A DNA stretch of 64,000 bases from Streptomyces wedmorensis. GTDB taxonomy: Bacteria > Actinomycetota > Actinomycetes > Streptomycetales > Streptomycetaceae. Shown in pieces: positions 35,388 to 44,221 of the stretch. Numbering within the stretch: position 1 is the stretch's first letter; each line of letters starts with the position of its first letter. A model generated the notes under the pieces. The model had not been told where the DNA came from. It made no database searches and was given only the letters and a program-made list of their open reading frames with translations. Position numbers and translations under genes: made by a program. Location of the stretch: positions 170,246-234,245 of the forward strand of contig NZ_JNWK01000007.1 of assembly GCF_000716445.1 (NCBI RefSeq), written 5' to 3'.

Positions 35388-36533
35388 TCAGGTCCGGTGG
35401 GCGTACCACCAGGCACGGGGGTACTGCGCCACGATCGTGCTGAGCTTCTTGTTGTGCGTACTGGGCGTGTGGTATGTGAGGTAGGTCTCGTTCGACGTCC
35501 GGCTCGTGACGATCATGCTGTGGTCGATGATGCCGTCGCGCTTCCAGTCGGCCTGCAGGACGTCGGCCTTGCCCATGTGCCACACGTTGCTGAGCATCCT
35601 GGTGCGCTTGGAGTGCTTGTTCGCGAACCAGTACCAGTTCTCGGCGCCGGCCCAGGTGTAGCTGGTGGTCCATGTGAAGCTGCCGTAGAACCACTTGTTG
35701 TTGTCCTTGCGGCTCATCGCACTGCCCGACGTCGCCCCCCACCCGCCGGCGCGCATCGCCTGCGAGATGAAGTTCGTGCAGTCGTTTCCGTAGACGCGGT
35801 AGTCGGAGTTCCCCCGCTTCCAGTGCCTGTCCGCGTACGACGCCATGCTGCCGTAGTTGTAGCCGCTGGTCGGGTCCGGCTCCTCAGTCGGCGGGTCGAG
35901 GCCGTCGTTCACCGTCCCTGCGGCCGCCGCCTTGTCGCCCTCGGGCTCGGAGTCGGGGGCCGGCACGTCGACCGGCTGGGTGAGCTGGGTCGTCGGGGCG
36001 GGCCCGGTCCAGTCGACCCGTGCCTGGTCGTTCGTGAGGTCCCAGGTCCCGTCGACCGCCTTCGTGTAGGTCAGCGTGTGCGGGAGCGAGTACTCCTCGT
36101 AGGCCGGCTCGCCGGGCTGCGGGTCCGGGTAGTGGAGCTTGGTGTCCTCGGTCACCTCTACGGTCGCGGTGTTGCCGCTGACCGTCGCCTGGTCGACCAG
36201 GAGGTCGACCTCCGCGCTGCTGTAGCCCCCGTTGACGCCTTCGAGCACACGGCCCTGTTCTGCCAGGGCGGCGAAGTCGGCCTCCAGCAATTCCGCCAGG
36301 TCGGGCGAGACGTCCGCCGGCGTGCTGGGCGGGAGCTCGGCGCTGAGGGCCGTGACCGCCTCGGCCCGCTTCTGGAGGTACGCCTCGGCGATGCCGGCGA
36401 ACTGGGCCGTGTCCTCGGCCGAAGCCGGCGTGCCCGGCTCGTCCGCCTGGGCGGTGGGAGCTGTCGCGCCCACCACGGCAAAGGCCAGTAGAGCGGCGGA
36501 GACGGTTCTCCATACCTGCGCGTTCCCACGCAA
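35388..36533 (-). CDS. secreted amidase-domain (Amidase_6) protein
   Basis: 381 residues. The signal peptide (RTVSAALLAFAVVGATAPTAQA, end ~30) is followed by a ~190-residue N-terminal region with a beta-rich segment. The C-terminal domain (~225-381) has YGNDCTNFISQAMRAGGW, GIIDHSMIVTS and YLTYHTPSTHNKKL, the Cys/His pattern of putative amidase domain PF12671. Homologues are thought to cut wall or peptide amides. The only sensible start is TTG 36533, preceded by a run of eight G that may serve as ribosome site. G+C is visibly lower than in flanking core genes. Confidence 0.8.
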   Translation of the reverse strand: MRGNAQVWRTVSAALLAFAVVGATAPTAQADEPGTPASAEDTAQFAGIAEAYLQKRAEAVTALSAELPPSTPADVSPDLAELLEADFAALAEQGRVLEGVNGGYSSAEVDLLVDQATVSGNTATVEVTEDTKLHYPDPQPGEPAYEEYSLPHTLTYTKAVDGTWDLTNDQARVDWTGPAPTTQLTQPVDVPAPDSEPEGDKAAAAGTVNDGLDPPTEEPDPTSGYNYGSMASYADRHWKRGNSDYRVYGNDCTNFISQAMRAGGWGATSGSAMSRKDNNKWFYGSFTWTTSYTWAGAENWYWFANKHSKRTRMLSNVWHMGKADVLQADWKRDGIIDHSMIVTSRTSNETYLTYHTPSTHNKKLSTIVAQYPRAWWYAHRT

Positions 36534-36701
36534 AGTTGCCCCCCCCGATTCTTCGTGATCACGAACTGTTCTATGGGGGCCTCACCCCCTGTACAGGCCC
36601 GTAGGGCGCACTGACCGGCTCACGCGGGCCAATGGCGGGATGAAGGTCGGGAACCCGGGATTCCACCCCCGAGTGCCCGGTACCCCTCCCGCCCTTCGGG
36701 C

Positions 36702-36736
36702 CATAGGGGGCGCGCTCGACGAGCGCGCCCCCTATG
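36702..36736 (-). terminator. strong terminator of the decayed protease gene
   Basis: CATAGGGGGCGCGCTC / GAGCGCGCCCCCTATG, a perfect 16-bp stem with a 3-nt loop, 12 nt beyond the protease stop on the minus strand. No gene was seen in the rest of 36549-36747. Confidence 0.8.
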
Positions 36737-36747
36737 ACCCGATGCCG

Positions 36748-38254
36748 TCAGAGCGTCAGCATCCAGCCGCTGATCGATCCACTGTTCCCTTGCGCGGTGT
36801 CCTTGGCCCGAAGCTTCCAGGTGCCCTTCGGCAAAGAGGCGCGCGCGTCCACGACGTAGTTCTCGTGGATCGTGTCGCCGGAATCCTTGGCCGCCGCTGC
36901 CCGCAGGGGGTACACGCGGCCGTCGGGGGCGATCAGGTCCAGCTGGAGATCGCCGCGCCATGAGTGGTGGATGTCGACATAGACCCGCGTCGCCTGCGGG
37001 GCGTTGCCCGTGCGCGCGCTGCCGACGACCACCGGAGACTCGGCGGTGCCCAGATCGGGAATCTGCGTTTCCGTCCAGTTGTCGAACCACGGGAAGCGAA
37101 GGTCCCAGCCGCTGATCGAGCCGCCTGTGCCGATCGAGGTGACACGGAGCTTCCAGGTGCCGTTCGACTGCTCGCTGCTCGCGTCCACCTGGTACAACTC
37201 GTGGATCTCCGCGGTCCCGTCGCCCCGGGCCTGCTGGAGGGGGTAGACGGAACCGTCAGGGGCGACGAGGTCGATGTTCAGATCGCCGGGCCCAGTGCGG
37301 TGGACATCCACGTACACCTGCAGGGAGGACGGCGCGAGCCTGTTCTGATCGACTGCGGGCGTCGGTGAAGCACGCGCTGGTCCAGCGGCCGCTGCCCAGA
37401 CTCATGTTCGCCGCGACGATGTCGGTTCCGGCCCGCTTCAGTGCGAGTACCTTCTCCAGCGCCTTGACCTGGGAGCTGGTGAAGCTGAGCACGCACGGGC
37501 TCTTGCCGACGCCTCCGCAGCGGTCGTCGGAGGTGAACTTGGAGAAGACCTGGATGGCGAGGACGTCCGCGTCGGGGGCGACGCCGCGCTTGGGGGCACC
37601 GTCGACGCCGATTCCGTCTCCGGCGACGATCCCGGCGACGTGGGTTCCGTGGGAGCAGACGGCGCCCATGGTGGCGCACGGGCCTGTCTCGACGTCCGCG
37701 CTGCCGGGGCCCACCTGCTCCCCGGTGCCGTCGGGGGCACAGACTGGTGGAGCCGACGCTCGCGTCGGTGACCGAGAAGCACGCCTCACCCGTGACGCGA
37801 CCCGAGAGGAACGGGTGGTCGACGGCGACGCCGGTGTCGAGGACGGCGACCGTTGTGCCGGCGCCGGTCTTCCCGGCCGCGAAGGTCCCGGCGCTGCCTA
37901 TCGTGAGGGCGGATTCGTCCAGGGTGGGTGCGACCGGTACGTCCTCGGAGACGCTGACGACGTTCGGATCGGTGTTCAGCTGCTGAAGGCCCGCCTCGTC
38001 CACGCGGAGGGTGACGAAGGGCAGTGAGTCGTAGGAGACGAGTGTCTCGCCTGCCTCGGAGGCGGAGTCCAAGGCCGCGCGGTTGCGGGTGACGACGTTG
38101 ACACGGACGGTGCCGCCGTCCGCGGTCGTGTCGAGCAGAGGCGGGTCGACTGGGTCGGACTCCGTCGAGGCGGCCGGAACGGCGTCGGGCTGGGGGACGG
38201 CGTTCGCCGGGACGGCGGTATGACGGTCGCCGCGGTTAACACGGTTCTCCGCAC
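36748..38254 (-). pseudogene. decayed S8 (subtilisin-like) protease with two P-domain-like repeats
   Basis: Pieces of one secreted protease lie in three frames. The signal start (VRRTVLTAATV, GTG 38254, including a TTA codon) shifts into the next frame near 38215. The inhibitor-like prodomain and catalytic Asp (TTVAVLDTGVAVDHPFLSG) run to ~37750, where a 1-nt shift leads to the His block (CSHGTHVAGIVAGDG) and the Asn region (NMSLGSGRWTSACFTDA). Near 37365 the frame changes again, directly into two P-domain-like repeats (VYVDVHRTGPGDLNIDLVAPDG; VYVDIHHSWRGDLQLDLIAPDG). The segment that should hold the catalytic GTSMA Ser is missing. At least three lesions plus a deletion argue against sequencing error alone. 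Confidence 0.85.
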
Positions 38255-38462
38255 GTCGTACCTCTTCTCCGAGCCGGCCGGTGATCGACGATCATGGACA
38301 CTAAGAGTGCTGATGTGACTGCGCAAGGCATCTGAGTCGACGTCAGGAGTACTGCGTCAACTCGGAGTTGGTGGCGTTCAGCAGGAACGAAGTGCTCCGT
38401 GCCTGGTGCTGGCGGATCGGCTTCGTCCCGGCCACCCTCGCCCCCTCCGTGACCCAAAGGGC

Positions 38463-38480
38463 GAGTATGCCTGCCGAGGA
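38463..38480. repeat. 18-nt motif, copy 2
   Basis: GAGTATGCCTGCCGAGGA then GGGG, 65 nt before the GNAT gene start. It is the near-identical partner of 34805-34822. The rest of 38255-38544 holds no gene I can support. Confidence 0.5.
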
Positions 38481-38544
38481 GGGGTTCGGGCCGGTACCTT
38501 CCTGTCCTGGCAGCACTCAGGGGGTAGACCGGGGGGTCGGCAGG

Positions 38545-39636
38545 GTGAGCGCATTCCGTGTGCGGATCGTGAGGCCGGGGGAGCTGAGCGGGCGCGAGAT
38601 CGAGGCGTGGCGGACACTGCGTGCGGCGTCCGGCGCCCCCGCGAACCCCTTCATGGAACCGGAGTTCACCCGGGCCGTCGCCGAGGTGAGGCCCCGGTCG
38701 CGGGTCGCCGTGTGGTGGGAGGGGGACGAGCCGGTCGGCTTCTTCCCGTACGAGAAAGGCCCGTTGGGCCAGGGCCGGGCCATCGGCTTCGGCGTCTCCG
38801 ACAGCCAGGGCGCCGTCCTGCGGCCCGGACTGCGGCCGGCCGCGCGGGCGGTCTCGCGGGCCTGTGGGATCGCGATGTGGGAGTTCGACAACCTGGAGGA
38901 CGGCCAGCTCGTCTTCGCCGGCGCCGCCACCGAGTCCTTCGCCTCGCCCGTGATCGACGTCGGCGAGGGGTACGCGGCCTACGAGGCGCTGCTGCGCGTC
39001 CAGTCGCCCAAGTTCCTGAAGACCACCCTCGCCAAGGAGCGCAAGCTCGGCCGCCAGGCGGACGGCGAGGTGCGCTTCGTCTTCGACGAGCGAGACCCGG
39101 CCGCCCTGCGCACGCTCATGGAGTGGAAGTCCGCCCAGTACCGGCGGACCGGGCGCGGCGACCGCTTCGCCAAGCAGTGGATCACCACCCTCGTCCGGCG
39201 CCTCCACGAGCAGCGCACGCCCGGCTGCTCCGGCGTCCTGTCCGTGCTGTACGTGGGGGAGCGGCCCATCGCCGCCCACTTCGGACTGCGCTCCGGGACG
39301 GTGCTGTCCTGCTGGTTCCCTTCGTACGACCCCGAGTTCGCGAAGTACTCGCCCGGCCTCGTCCTGCACCTGCGGATGGCCGAGGCCGCCGCGGCCGCCG
39401 GGATCGGGCTGCTCGACCTGGGGCGCGGCGACGCCGAGTACAAGGACGCGCTGAAGACGGGCGAACTGACGGTGTACGAGGGGGCCGTGTTCGTCCCGGG
39501 AGCCCGAGCCGCCCTCCACTGGCTCGGGCGCGAGCCCGCCCGCCGGGCCCACAGCTTCGTCCGCAGCAGGCCCGCGCTCGCGGCCCGGGCCCGGACCACT
39601 CTCAACGGGGTCGCCCGGCTGCGGGGAAACCGTTAG
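38545..39636 (+). CDS. GNAT/FemAB-like acyltransferase (Acetyltransf_6 type)
   Basis: 363 residues with the double-GNAT layout of the CelD/BcsL and FemAB-like group. SPKFLKTTLAKERKL, a long central helix pair, then LSVLYVGERPIAAHFGLRSGTVLSCWFPSYDPEFAKYSPGLVLHLRMAEAAAAAG and LDLGRGDAEYKDALKTGE. These proteins are common in exopolysaccharide clusters and probably acylate sugars or precursors. The GTG at 38545 (SAFRVRIVRPGE) gives a normal start; the longer frame from 38368 is not conserved-looking. It is first in the polysaccharide locus. Confidence 0.85.
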   Translation: MSAFRVRIVRPGELSGREIEAWRTLRAASGAPANPFMEPEFTRAVAEVRPRSRVAVWWEGDEPVGFFPYEKGPLGQGRAIGFGVSDSQGAVLRPGLRPAARAVSRACGIAMWEFDNLEDGQLVFAGAATESFASPVIDVGEGYAAYEALLRVQSPKFLKTTLAKERKLGRQADGEVRFVFDERDPAALRTLMEWKSAQYRRTGRGDRFAKQWITTLVRRLHEQRTPGCSGVLSVLYVGERPIAAHFGLRSGTVLSCWFPSYDPEFAKYSPGLVLHLRMAEAAAAAGIGLLDLGRGDAEYKDALKTGELTVYEGAVFVPGARAALHWLGREPARRAHSFVRSRPALAARARTTLNGVARLRGNR

Positions 39637-39754
39637 CCGCGGCCTGCCGGTGACGCCGTCCGTGGTGGTTCCGGCGTTATCGGCGCGGCCGTGCCCGCCG
39701 CATCCGTAGTCGTCGAGCCCGTGCCCGCCGCCGTACCTCCCTAGGGGATCCCCG

Positions 39755-41083
39755 TTGAGCAGCCGACCACCCCACCCCCAGTCCCTCCCCCCAGCCCTCT
39801 CCGTCGCCGAGCTCGATCTCGCCGCGCCCGACGGTCCCGCCCTGTCCCTCCGTCCCGCGCCCGGCGGGCCCGCCCTCGTGCCCGGAGACGTCTACGCGCT
39901 CGTCCGGGTCGAGGGGCGCCCCGCCGCCACCGTCCTGGGCACGGTCGCGGAAGGCGACGACCCCGCCGAGGTGCTCACCGCCCTCGCCCGCGAGCGGCTC
40001 GCGGCGACCGGGCCCCGCGCCGACGCCGAGCGCCTCGCCGCCGTCCGGCCGCTCGCCCGGCCCGATGTCCTCGCCCGGAACCGGAAGGGGCTCACCCCGC
40101 CCCGTACGGCCGTGATCGTCGCCACCCGCGAGCGCCCCGAGCAGCTCGCCCGCGCCCTCGACTCGCTCCTCGCCCAGGACCACCCCGACCACGAGCTGAT
40201 CGTCGTCGACAACGCGCCCCGCACCACCGACACCCACGACCTGGTCACCAAGGAGTACGCCGGCCGCGTCCGGTACGTCCGCGAGGACACTCCCGGCCTC
40301 GCCGTCGCCCACAACACCGGCGCGGCGGCCACCGACGCCACCGTCCTCGCCTTCACCGACGACGACGTGATCGCCGACCCGCACTGGCTGACCGCCCTCA
40401 CCGAGCCCTTCGCAGCCGACCCCGGGCTCGGCTGCGTCACCGGCCTGATCCTGCCCGCCCGGCTGAGCACCCCCGCCCAGATCCTCCTCGAATCGCACGG
40501 CGGCTTCGCCAAGGGCTTCGCGCCCCGCCTGTACGACCCAGCCGAACCGCCCGCCGATGAACCGCTCTTCCCCTTCACCGCGGGCAGCTTCGGATCCGGC
40601 GCCAACATGGCCTTCCGGGCCGCAGCCCTCCGCCGGGCCGGCGGCTTCGACCCGGCGACCGGCACCGGGACCCCGGCCAGGGGCGGCGACGACCTGTACG
40701 CCTTCGTCGCCGTCCTCTCCGCCGGCTTCCGCCTCCGCTACACCCCCGAGGCGCTCGTCTGGCACCACCACCGAGAGACCTGGCAGGACGTGCGGAACCA
40801 GGCGTACGGCTACGGCGCCGGTCTCACCGCCTACCTCACCGCGACCCTCGTCCGCCGCCCCCGCATGCTGCCCGCGCTCCTCACCCGGCTGCCGCGCGGC
40901 CTCGCGCACGCCCGCACGATGACCGCCCAGCGCGGCGGCGGGCACGAGGGGCAGGGCGTCCCCGGCGAGCACGGCACCCACCACCACCCCTGGCCCCGCA
41001 GCCTCTCCCGGCTGGAGCGGCGCGGCATGCTCTACGGCCCGATCGGCTACCTGAAGGCCCGCACCCAGGGAGGGAAGCGATGA
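39755..41083 (+). CDS. family 2 glycosyltransferase
   Basis: 442 residues. The N-terminal ~115 residues are an extra domain of unknown type. The GT-A fold follows: VIVATRERPEQLARALDSLLAQD, ELIVVDNAP, and LAFTDDDVIADPHWLTAL with the DxD metal site, then GGFDPATGTGTPARGGDDLYAF (acceptor/catalytic region) and LVWHHHRETW. It acts at the cytoplasmic face to extend a lipid-linked or polymeric glycan. The start is TTG 39755 with AGGGG upstream; no ATG or GTG is available nearby. The stop overlaps the next start (ATGA). Confidence 0.9.
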   Translation: MSSRPPHPQSLPPALSVAELDLAAPDGPALSLRPAPGGPALVPGDVYALVRVEGRPAATVLGTVAEGDDPAEVLTALARERLAATGPRADAERLAAVRPLARPDVLARNRKGLTPPRTAVIVATRERPEQLARALDSLLAQDHPDHELIVVDNAPRTTDTHDLVTKEYAGRVRYVREDTPGLAVAHNTGAAATDATVLAFTDDDVIADPHWLTALTEPFAADPGLGCVTGLILPARLSTPAQILLESHGGFAKGFAPRLYDPAEPPADEPLFPFTAGSFGSGANMAFRAAALRRAGGFDPATGTGTPARGGDDLYAFVAVLSAGFRLRYTPEALVWHHHRETWQDVRNQAYGYGAGLTAYLTATLVRRPRMLPALLTRLPRGLAHARTMTAQRGGGHEGQGVPGEHGTHHHPWPRSLSRLERRGMLYGPIGYLKARTQGGKR

Positions 41084-41889
41084 CCGGTGTGCCCGTCCAC
41101 ACCCGGATACCCGTCCTCCTCTATCACGCCGTGATGGAGGACCCGCCCGACTGGATCGCCGAATTCACCGTCTCGCCCAGGGAGTTCGCCTCCCAGCTCG
41201 ACGCGATCGTCGCCAGCGGCCGCACCGCGATCACCGTCGGCGCCCTCGCCGCGCACCTCGCCGCCGGGGCCCCGCTGCCGCCCCGCCCCGTCGTCCTCAC
41301 CTTCGACGACGGCTTCGCCGACCTCGTCGGGCCGACGGCCGAGGCGCTCGCCGCCCGCGAGCTGCCGTCCACCGCGTACCTGACCACCGGGGCCATCACC
41401 CCGGGACGGCCGTGTCTGCTGCCGCCCGCGCCGATGATGACCCTCGACCAGGCGCCGCGCCTGGAGAGGTACGGGATGGAGGTCGGCGCGCACACCGCCA
41501 CCCACGCGCAGCTCGACACATTGGCCCCGGCCGCGCTCCGGCGCGAACTGCGGGAGTCCAAGGCGGTTCTGGAGGACGCGCTCGGCCACGAGGTCCGGCA
41601 CCTCGCCTATCCGCACGGCTACAACAGCCCGGCCGTCCGGCGGGCCGCCGCGGCCGCCGGCTACACCTCGGCCGTCGCCGTCCGGCACGCGCTGAGCTCC
41701 GGGAACGACCAGATCTACCGCATCGCCCGGCTCATCGTGCGCCGCACCCACACCGTCGCCGACGTCGAGGGCTGGATGGAGGGCCGCGGCGCCAGGACGG
41801 CGCCGTACCCGGACTCGCTGTCCACCATCGGCTGGCGGATGTACCGGCGGACACGCGCGCTGGTGCGCGGAGCGGAGTTCGCGGGATGA
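41080..41889 (+). CDS. polysaccharide deacetylase (NodB domain)
   Basis: 269 residues. VLLYHAV opens the fold. LTFDDGFADLVGPT supplies the catalytic and metal Asp pair, HTATHAQLD the two metal His, and LAYPHGYNSPAV motif 3. No signal peptide is evident, so it may act inside the cell or at the membrane with the neighbouring transferase. The family removes N-acetyl groups from hexosamine polymers. It is coupled by 4-nt overlaps on both sides. Confidence 0.92.
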   Translation: MTGVPVHTRIPVLLYHAVMEDPPDWIAEFTVSPREFASQLDAIVASGRTAITVGALAAHLAAGAPLPPRPVVLTFDDGFADLVGPTAEALAARELPSTAYLTTGAITPGRPCLLPPAPMMTLDQAPRLERYGMEVGAHTATHAQLDTLAPAALRRELRESKAVLEDALGHEVRHLAYPHGYNSPAVRRAAAAAGYTSAVAVRHALSSGNDQIYRIARLIVRRTHTVADVEGWMEGRGARTAPYPDSLSTIGWRMYRRTRALVRGAEFAG

Positions 41890-43802
41890 CGAACCACCTC
41901 TCTCCCCCGACGCCGACCGGAGACGTGCGGCCGGCGCCCGCCGGGGACCACGGCGCCGCGTCCGAGGCGCGGACGCGCCGCGCCGCGCTGCCCGACCTCG
42001 CCCTGCTGCCCCCCGTCCTCCTGGTGTTCGGCCTCGGCCTGTGGGCGCTCGCCCTGCCCGGCATCGACTTCCGGACCATGGACGACTTCGGGCTCCTGGA
42101 CCGGCTGCCCGCCGCGTTCTACGCCTCCCTGCTCGTCCTCACCGCCGGGTTCCTGGTCGCGCTGCGCCGCGCCGGGACCTCGCCGGGCTGGCCACTCGCC
42201 TACTGCGTCGCGCTGATCGTCGCGCTCAAGGCGGCCCCGGCCGTGCTGTACGACTCCGTGCGCTACCCGTGGGCGTCCAAGCACGACGCCGTGGTCGACG
42301 CGGTCCTCGCGGCCGGCGAACTGCGGCCGAACGCCGGCCTGTCCGGGAACATGTCCGCCTACGAGCAGTGGCCGGGCTTCTTCACCCTGAACGCGGCGCT
42401 CGTCCGCGCCTTCGGCGTCGAGTCCACGGCCGTCTACCTCAACTGGGCGCCGATCGTCCTCGGCCTGATCGCCCTGCCCCTGCTGGTGCTGATCTACCGG
42501 ACCTTCGCCGAGGACTGGCGGCTGGTGTGGACCGCCGTCTGGATCTTCCAGCTCGCCAACTGGGTGGGGCAGGACTACCTGGCGCCGCAGGGCCTCGCGT
42601 ACCTGCTGCACCTGACCGTGCTCGCCGTCGTGCTGCGGCACTTCGTGCGGCCCGGCTCGGCGGGACGGCTGCGCGACCGCGCGTACCTCGACCCGGCCGC
42701 GACCGCCGTGCCGCCGCCCACGGGGGTGCGCCAGCGCGCGATCTGCGTGCTGATCCTGTCCCCGGTGATCTTCGCGATCAACGCCGTCCACCAGCTCACG
42801 CCGGTCATGCTCTGCGCCGCCCTGTTCGTCCTCGCGCTCACCCGCCGGTACCGCAACTACGGCCTGCTCGTCGTCGCCGGGCTGCTGATGCTGACCTGGA
42901 ACCTCACCATGGGCCGGCCGCTGTTCCTGGAGACCCTCGGCACGCTGCGCCAGTCGCTCGGCGAGCTCACCGAGAACTCCCGCGCCGGATACGCCGGACA
43001 GCTCACCGGCCCCGGACCCGAGCTGGCCGGACGGGCGAGCATCGCCATGGCCCTCGCCGTCGTCGTGCTCGCCGGGATCGCGGTGCTCTGGCGCCGCCGG
43101 CTGACCCGCAGCGCCCTGCCGCTGCTGCTCGTCTCGGTCGCCCCGGTGCCGCTGTTCGTCGTGAACGACTACGGCGGCGAAATGCTCTTCCGGGTCTATC
43201 TGTTCGGACTGCCCGGCGCCGCGTTCTTCGCCGCGGCCGCGCTGGTGCCCGCCACCGCGGGCACCCATCGCAGTCGCGCGAGCGTCGCCCGGCGCCGCAC
43301 CGCGGCCGTCGCCCTGCCGGTCGCCCTGCTCGCCCTGACGGCCGGCTTCCTGCCCGCGTACTACGGCAAGGAGGCGATGTACTACACCCCGCCCGCCGAG
43401 ACGGAGCTGGTCACCCGCGCCATCGACCGGCTGCCCGACGGGGGTCTGCTCCTCGCCACCTCCGGGTCCTTCCCGCAGGCGCTGCACCGCTACGACCACG
43501 TCGAGCACTGGTTCTTCGCCGAGCAGGAACTGCCCGAGAACGAGCGGATGCTCGCCGACCCGGCCCGCTACCTCGCCGACGGGATCCCGCCGGGCGTCAC
43601 CGCCCACGTCGTCCTCACCCGGACCCAGGACGTCTACACGGCCGGCGAGGGACTGCTGCCGCCCGGAGGCTTCGAGACCCTGCGCAGCCGGCTGAAGGCG
43701 TCCCCGCTCTTCAGGACCGTCGAGGAACGCCCGTACGGAATCGTCCTCGCCTACACCCCGGCCCCGAAGGGGGCCCCGGCCAGCACAGGCGGTGCACCGT
43801 GA
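41886..43802 (+). CDS. polytopic membrane protein, putative GT-C-like glycosyltransferase/polymerase
   Basis: 638 residues with about ten hydrophobic segments (first ALLPPVLLVFGLGLWALALPG, ~37; last VALPVALLALTAGFLPAYY, ~480). A polar loop with SKHDAVVDAVLAAGEL and YEQWPGFF follows the third helix, and a ~155-residue extracytoplasmic C-terminal domain ends the protein. Topology and cluster position fit a GT-C type transferase or polymerase. No definite sequence motif confirms it. Coupled to both neighbours. Confidence 0.7.
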   Translation: MTNHLSPPTPTGDVRPAPAGDHGAASEARTRRAALPDLALLPPVLLVFGLGLWALALPGIDFRTMDDFGLLDRLPAAFYASLLVLTAGFLVALRRAGTSPGWPLAYCVALIVALKAAPAVLYDSVRYPWASKHDAVVDAVLAAGELRPNAGLSGNMSAYEQWPGFFTLNAALVRAFGVESTAVYLNWAPIVLGLIALPLLVLIYRTFAEDWRLVWTAVWIFQLANWVGQDYLAPQGLAYLLHLTVLAVVLRHFVRPGSAGRLRDRAYLDPAATAVPPPTGVRQRAICVLILSPVIFAINAVHQLTPVMLCAALFVLALTRRYRNYGLLVVAGLLMLTWNLTMGRPLFLETLGTLRQSLGELTENSRAGYAGQLTGPGPELAGRASIAMALAVVVLAGIAVLWRRRLTRSALPLLLVSVAPVPLFVVNDYGGEMLFRVYLFGLPGAAFFAAAALVPATAGTHRSRASVARRRTAAVALPVALLALTAGFLPAYYGKEAMYYTPPAETELVTRAIDRLPDGGLLLATSGSFPQALHRYDHVEHWFFAEQELPENERMLADPARYLADGIPPGVTAHVVLTRTQDVYTAGEGLLPPGGFETLRSRLKASPLFRTVEERPYGIVLAYTPAPKGAPASTGGAP

Positions 43803-44221
43803 ACACGACCCGGAACCGGATCAGAGGGGTCGTCGCCGTCTCCGGTTGGCTGGCCCTCGCGGCGAGCCTGCTGCCCGGCGGCTCACCCCTGCGCTGGCTG
43901 CCCGTGCTGCTCTTCGTCTGCCTCGGGCCGGGCCTCGCCCTGCTCCATCCGCAGCCGAGCGGACTGCGGCCCGGCGCCCGTCTGGAGGCGTTCGCCCTGG
44001 CCGCGCCGATCAGCCTCTCCCTCGCCTCGCTGACCGCCACCCTCCTCTTCCTGGTCGAAGGGTTCTCCGTGACCGCGTTCCTCGTCCCGCTCGCCGCGTT
44101 CACCACCGCCGTCGCGCTGCTCCCCGGTCTGCCGCTGCCCGCCGCCACCCGCGGCGCGGTCGAGCCCGAGGGCACCGCGTCCTTCCGGTTCCGCAAACGA
44201 GGGCCCGGTGACGGCCGATGA
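43799..44221 (+). CDS. small membrane protein of the polysaccharide locus
   Basis: 140 residues, about four hydrophobic segments (VVAVSGWLALAASLLPGG; WLPVLLFVCLGPGLALL; FALAAPISLSLASLTATLLFLV; TAFLVPLAAFTTAVALLPG) and a short basic tail. No recognised family. The GTG at 43799 overlaps the preceding stop (GTGA), and its stop overlaps the next ATG, so it is made with the cluster. Probably an accessory subunit. Confidence 0.7.
   Translation: MNTTRNRIRGVVAVSGWLALAASLLPGGSPLRWLPVLLFVCLGPGLALLHPQPSGLRPGARLEAFALAAPISLSLASLTATLLFLVEGFSVTAFLVPLAAFTTAVALLPGLPLPAATRGAVEPEGTASFRFRKRGPGDGR

Noticed and set aside
35388..36545. Frameshift in the amidase gene at the G8 run near 36540
   Set aside because: The run lies upstream of the coding part. 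The TTG at 36533 already opens a complete signal peptide in the correct frame, so no shift is needed.
36748..37317. Separate gene for a two-P-domain protein
   Set aside because: The frame has no signal peptide or convincing ribosome site. Its upstream sequence continues the protease linker (VDQNRLAPSS), so it is a remnant of the same gene.
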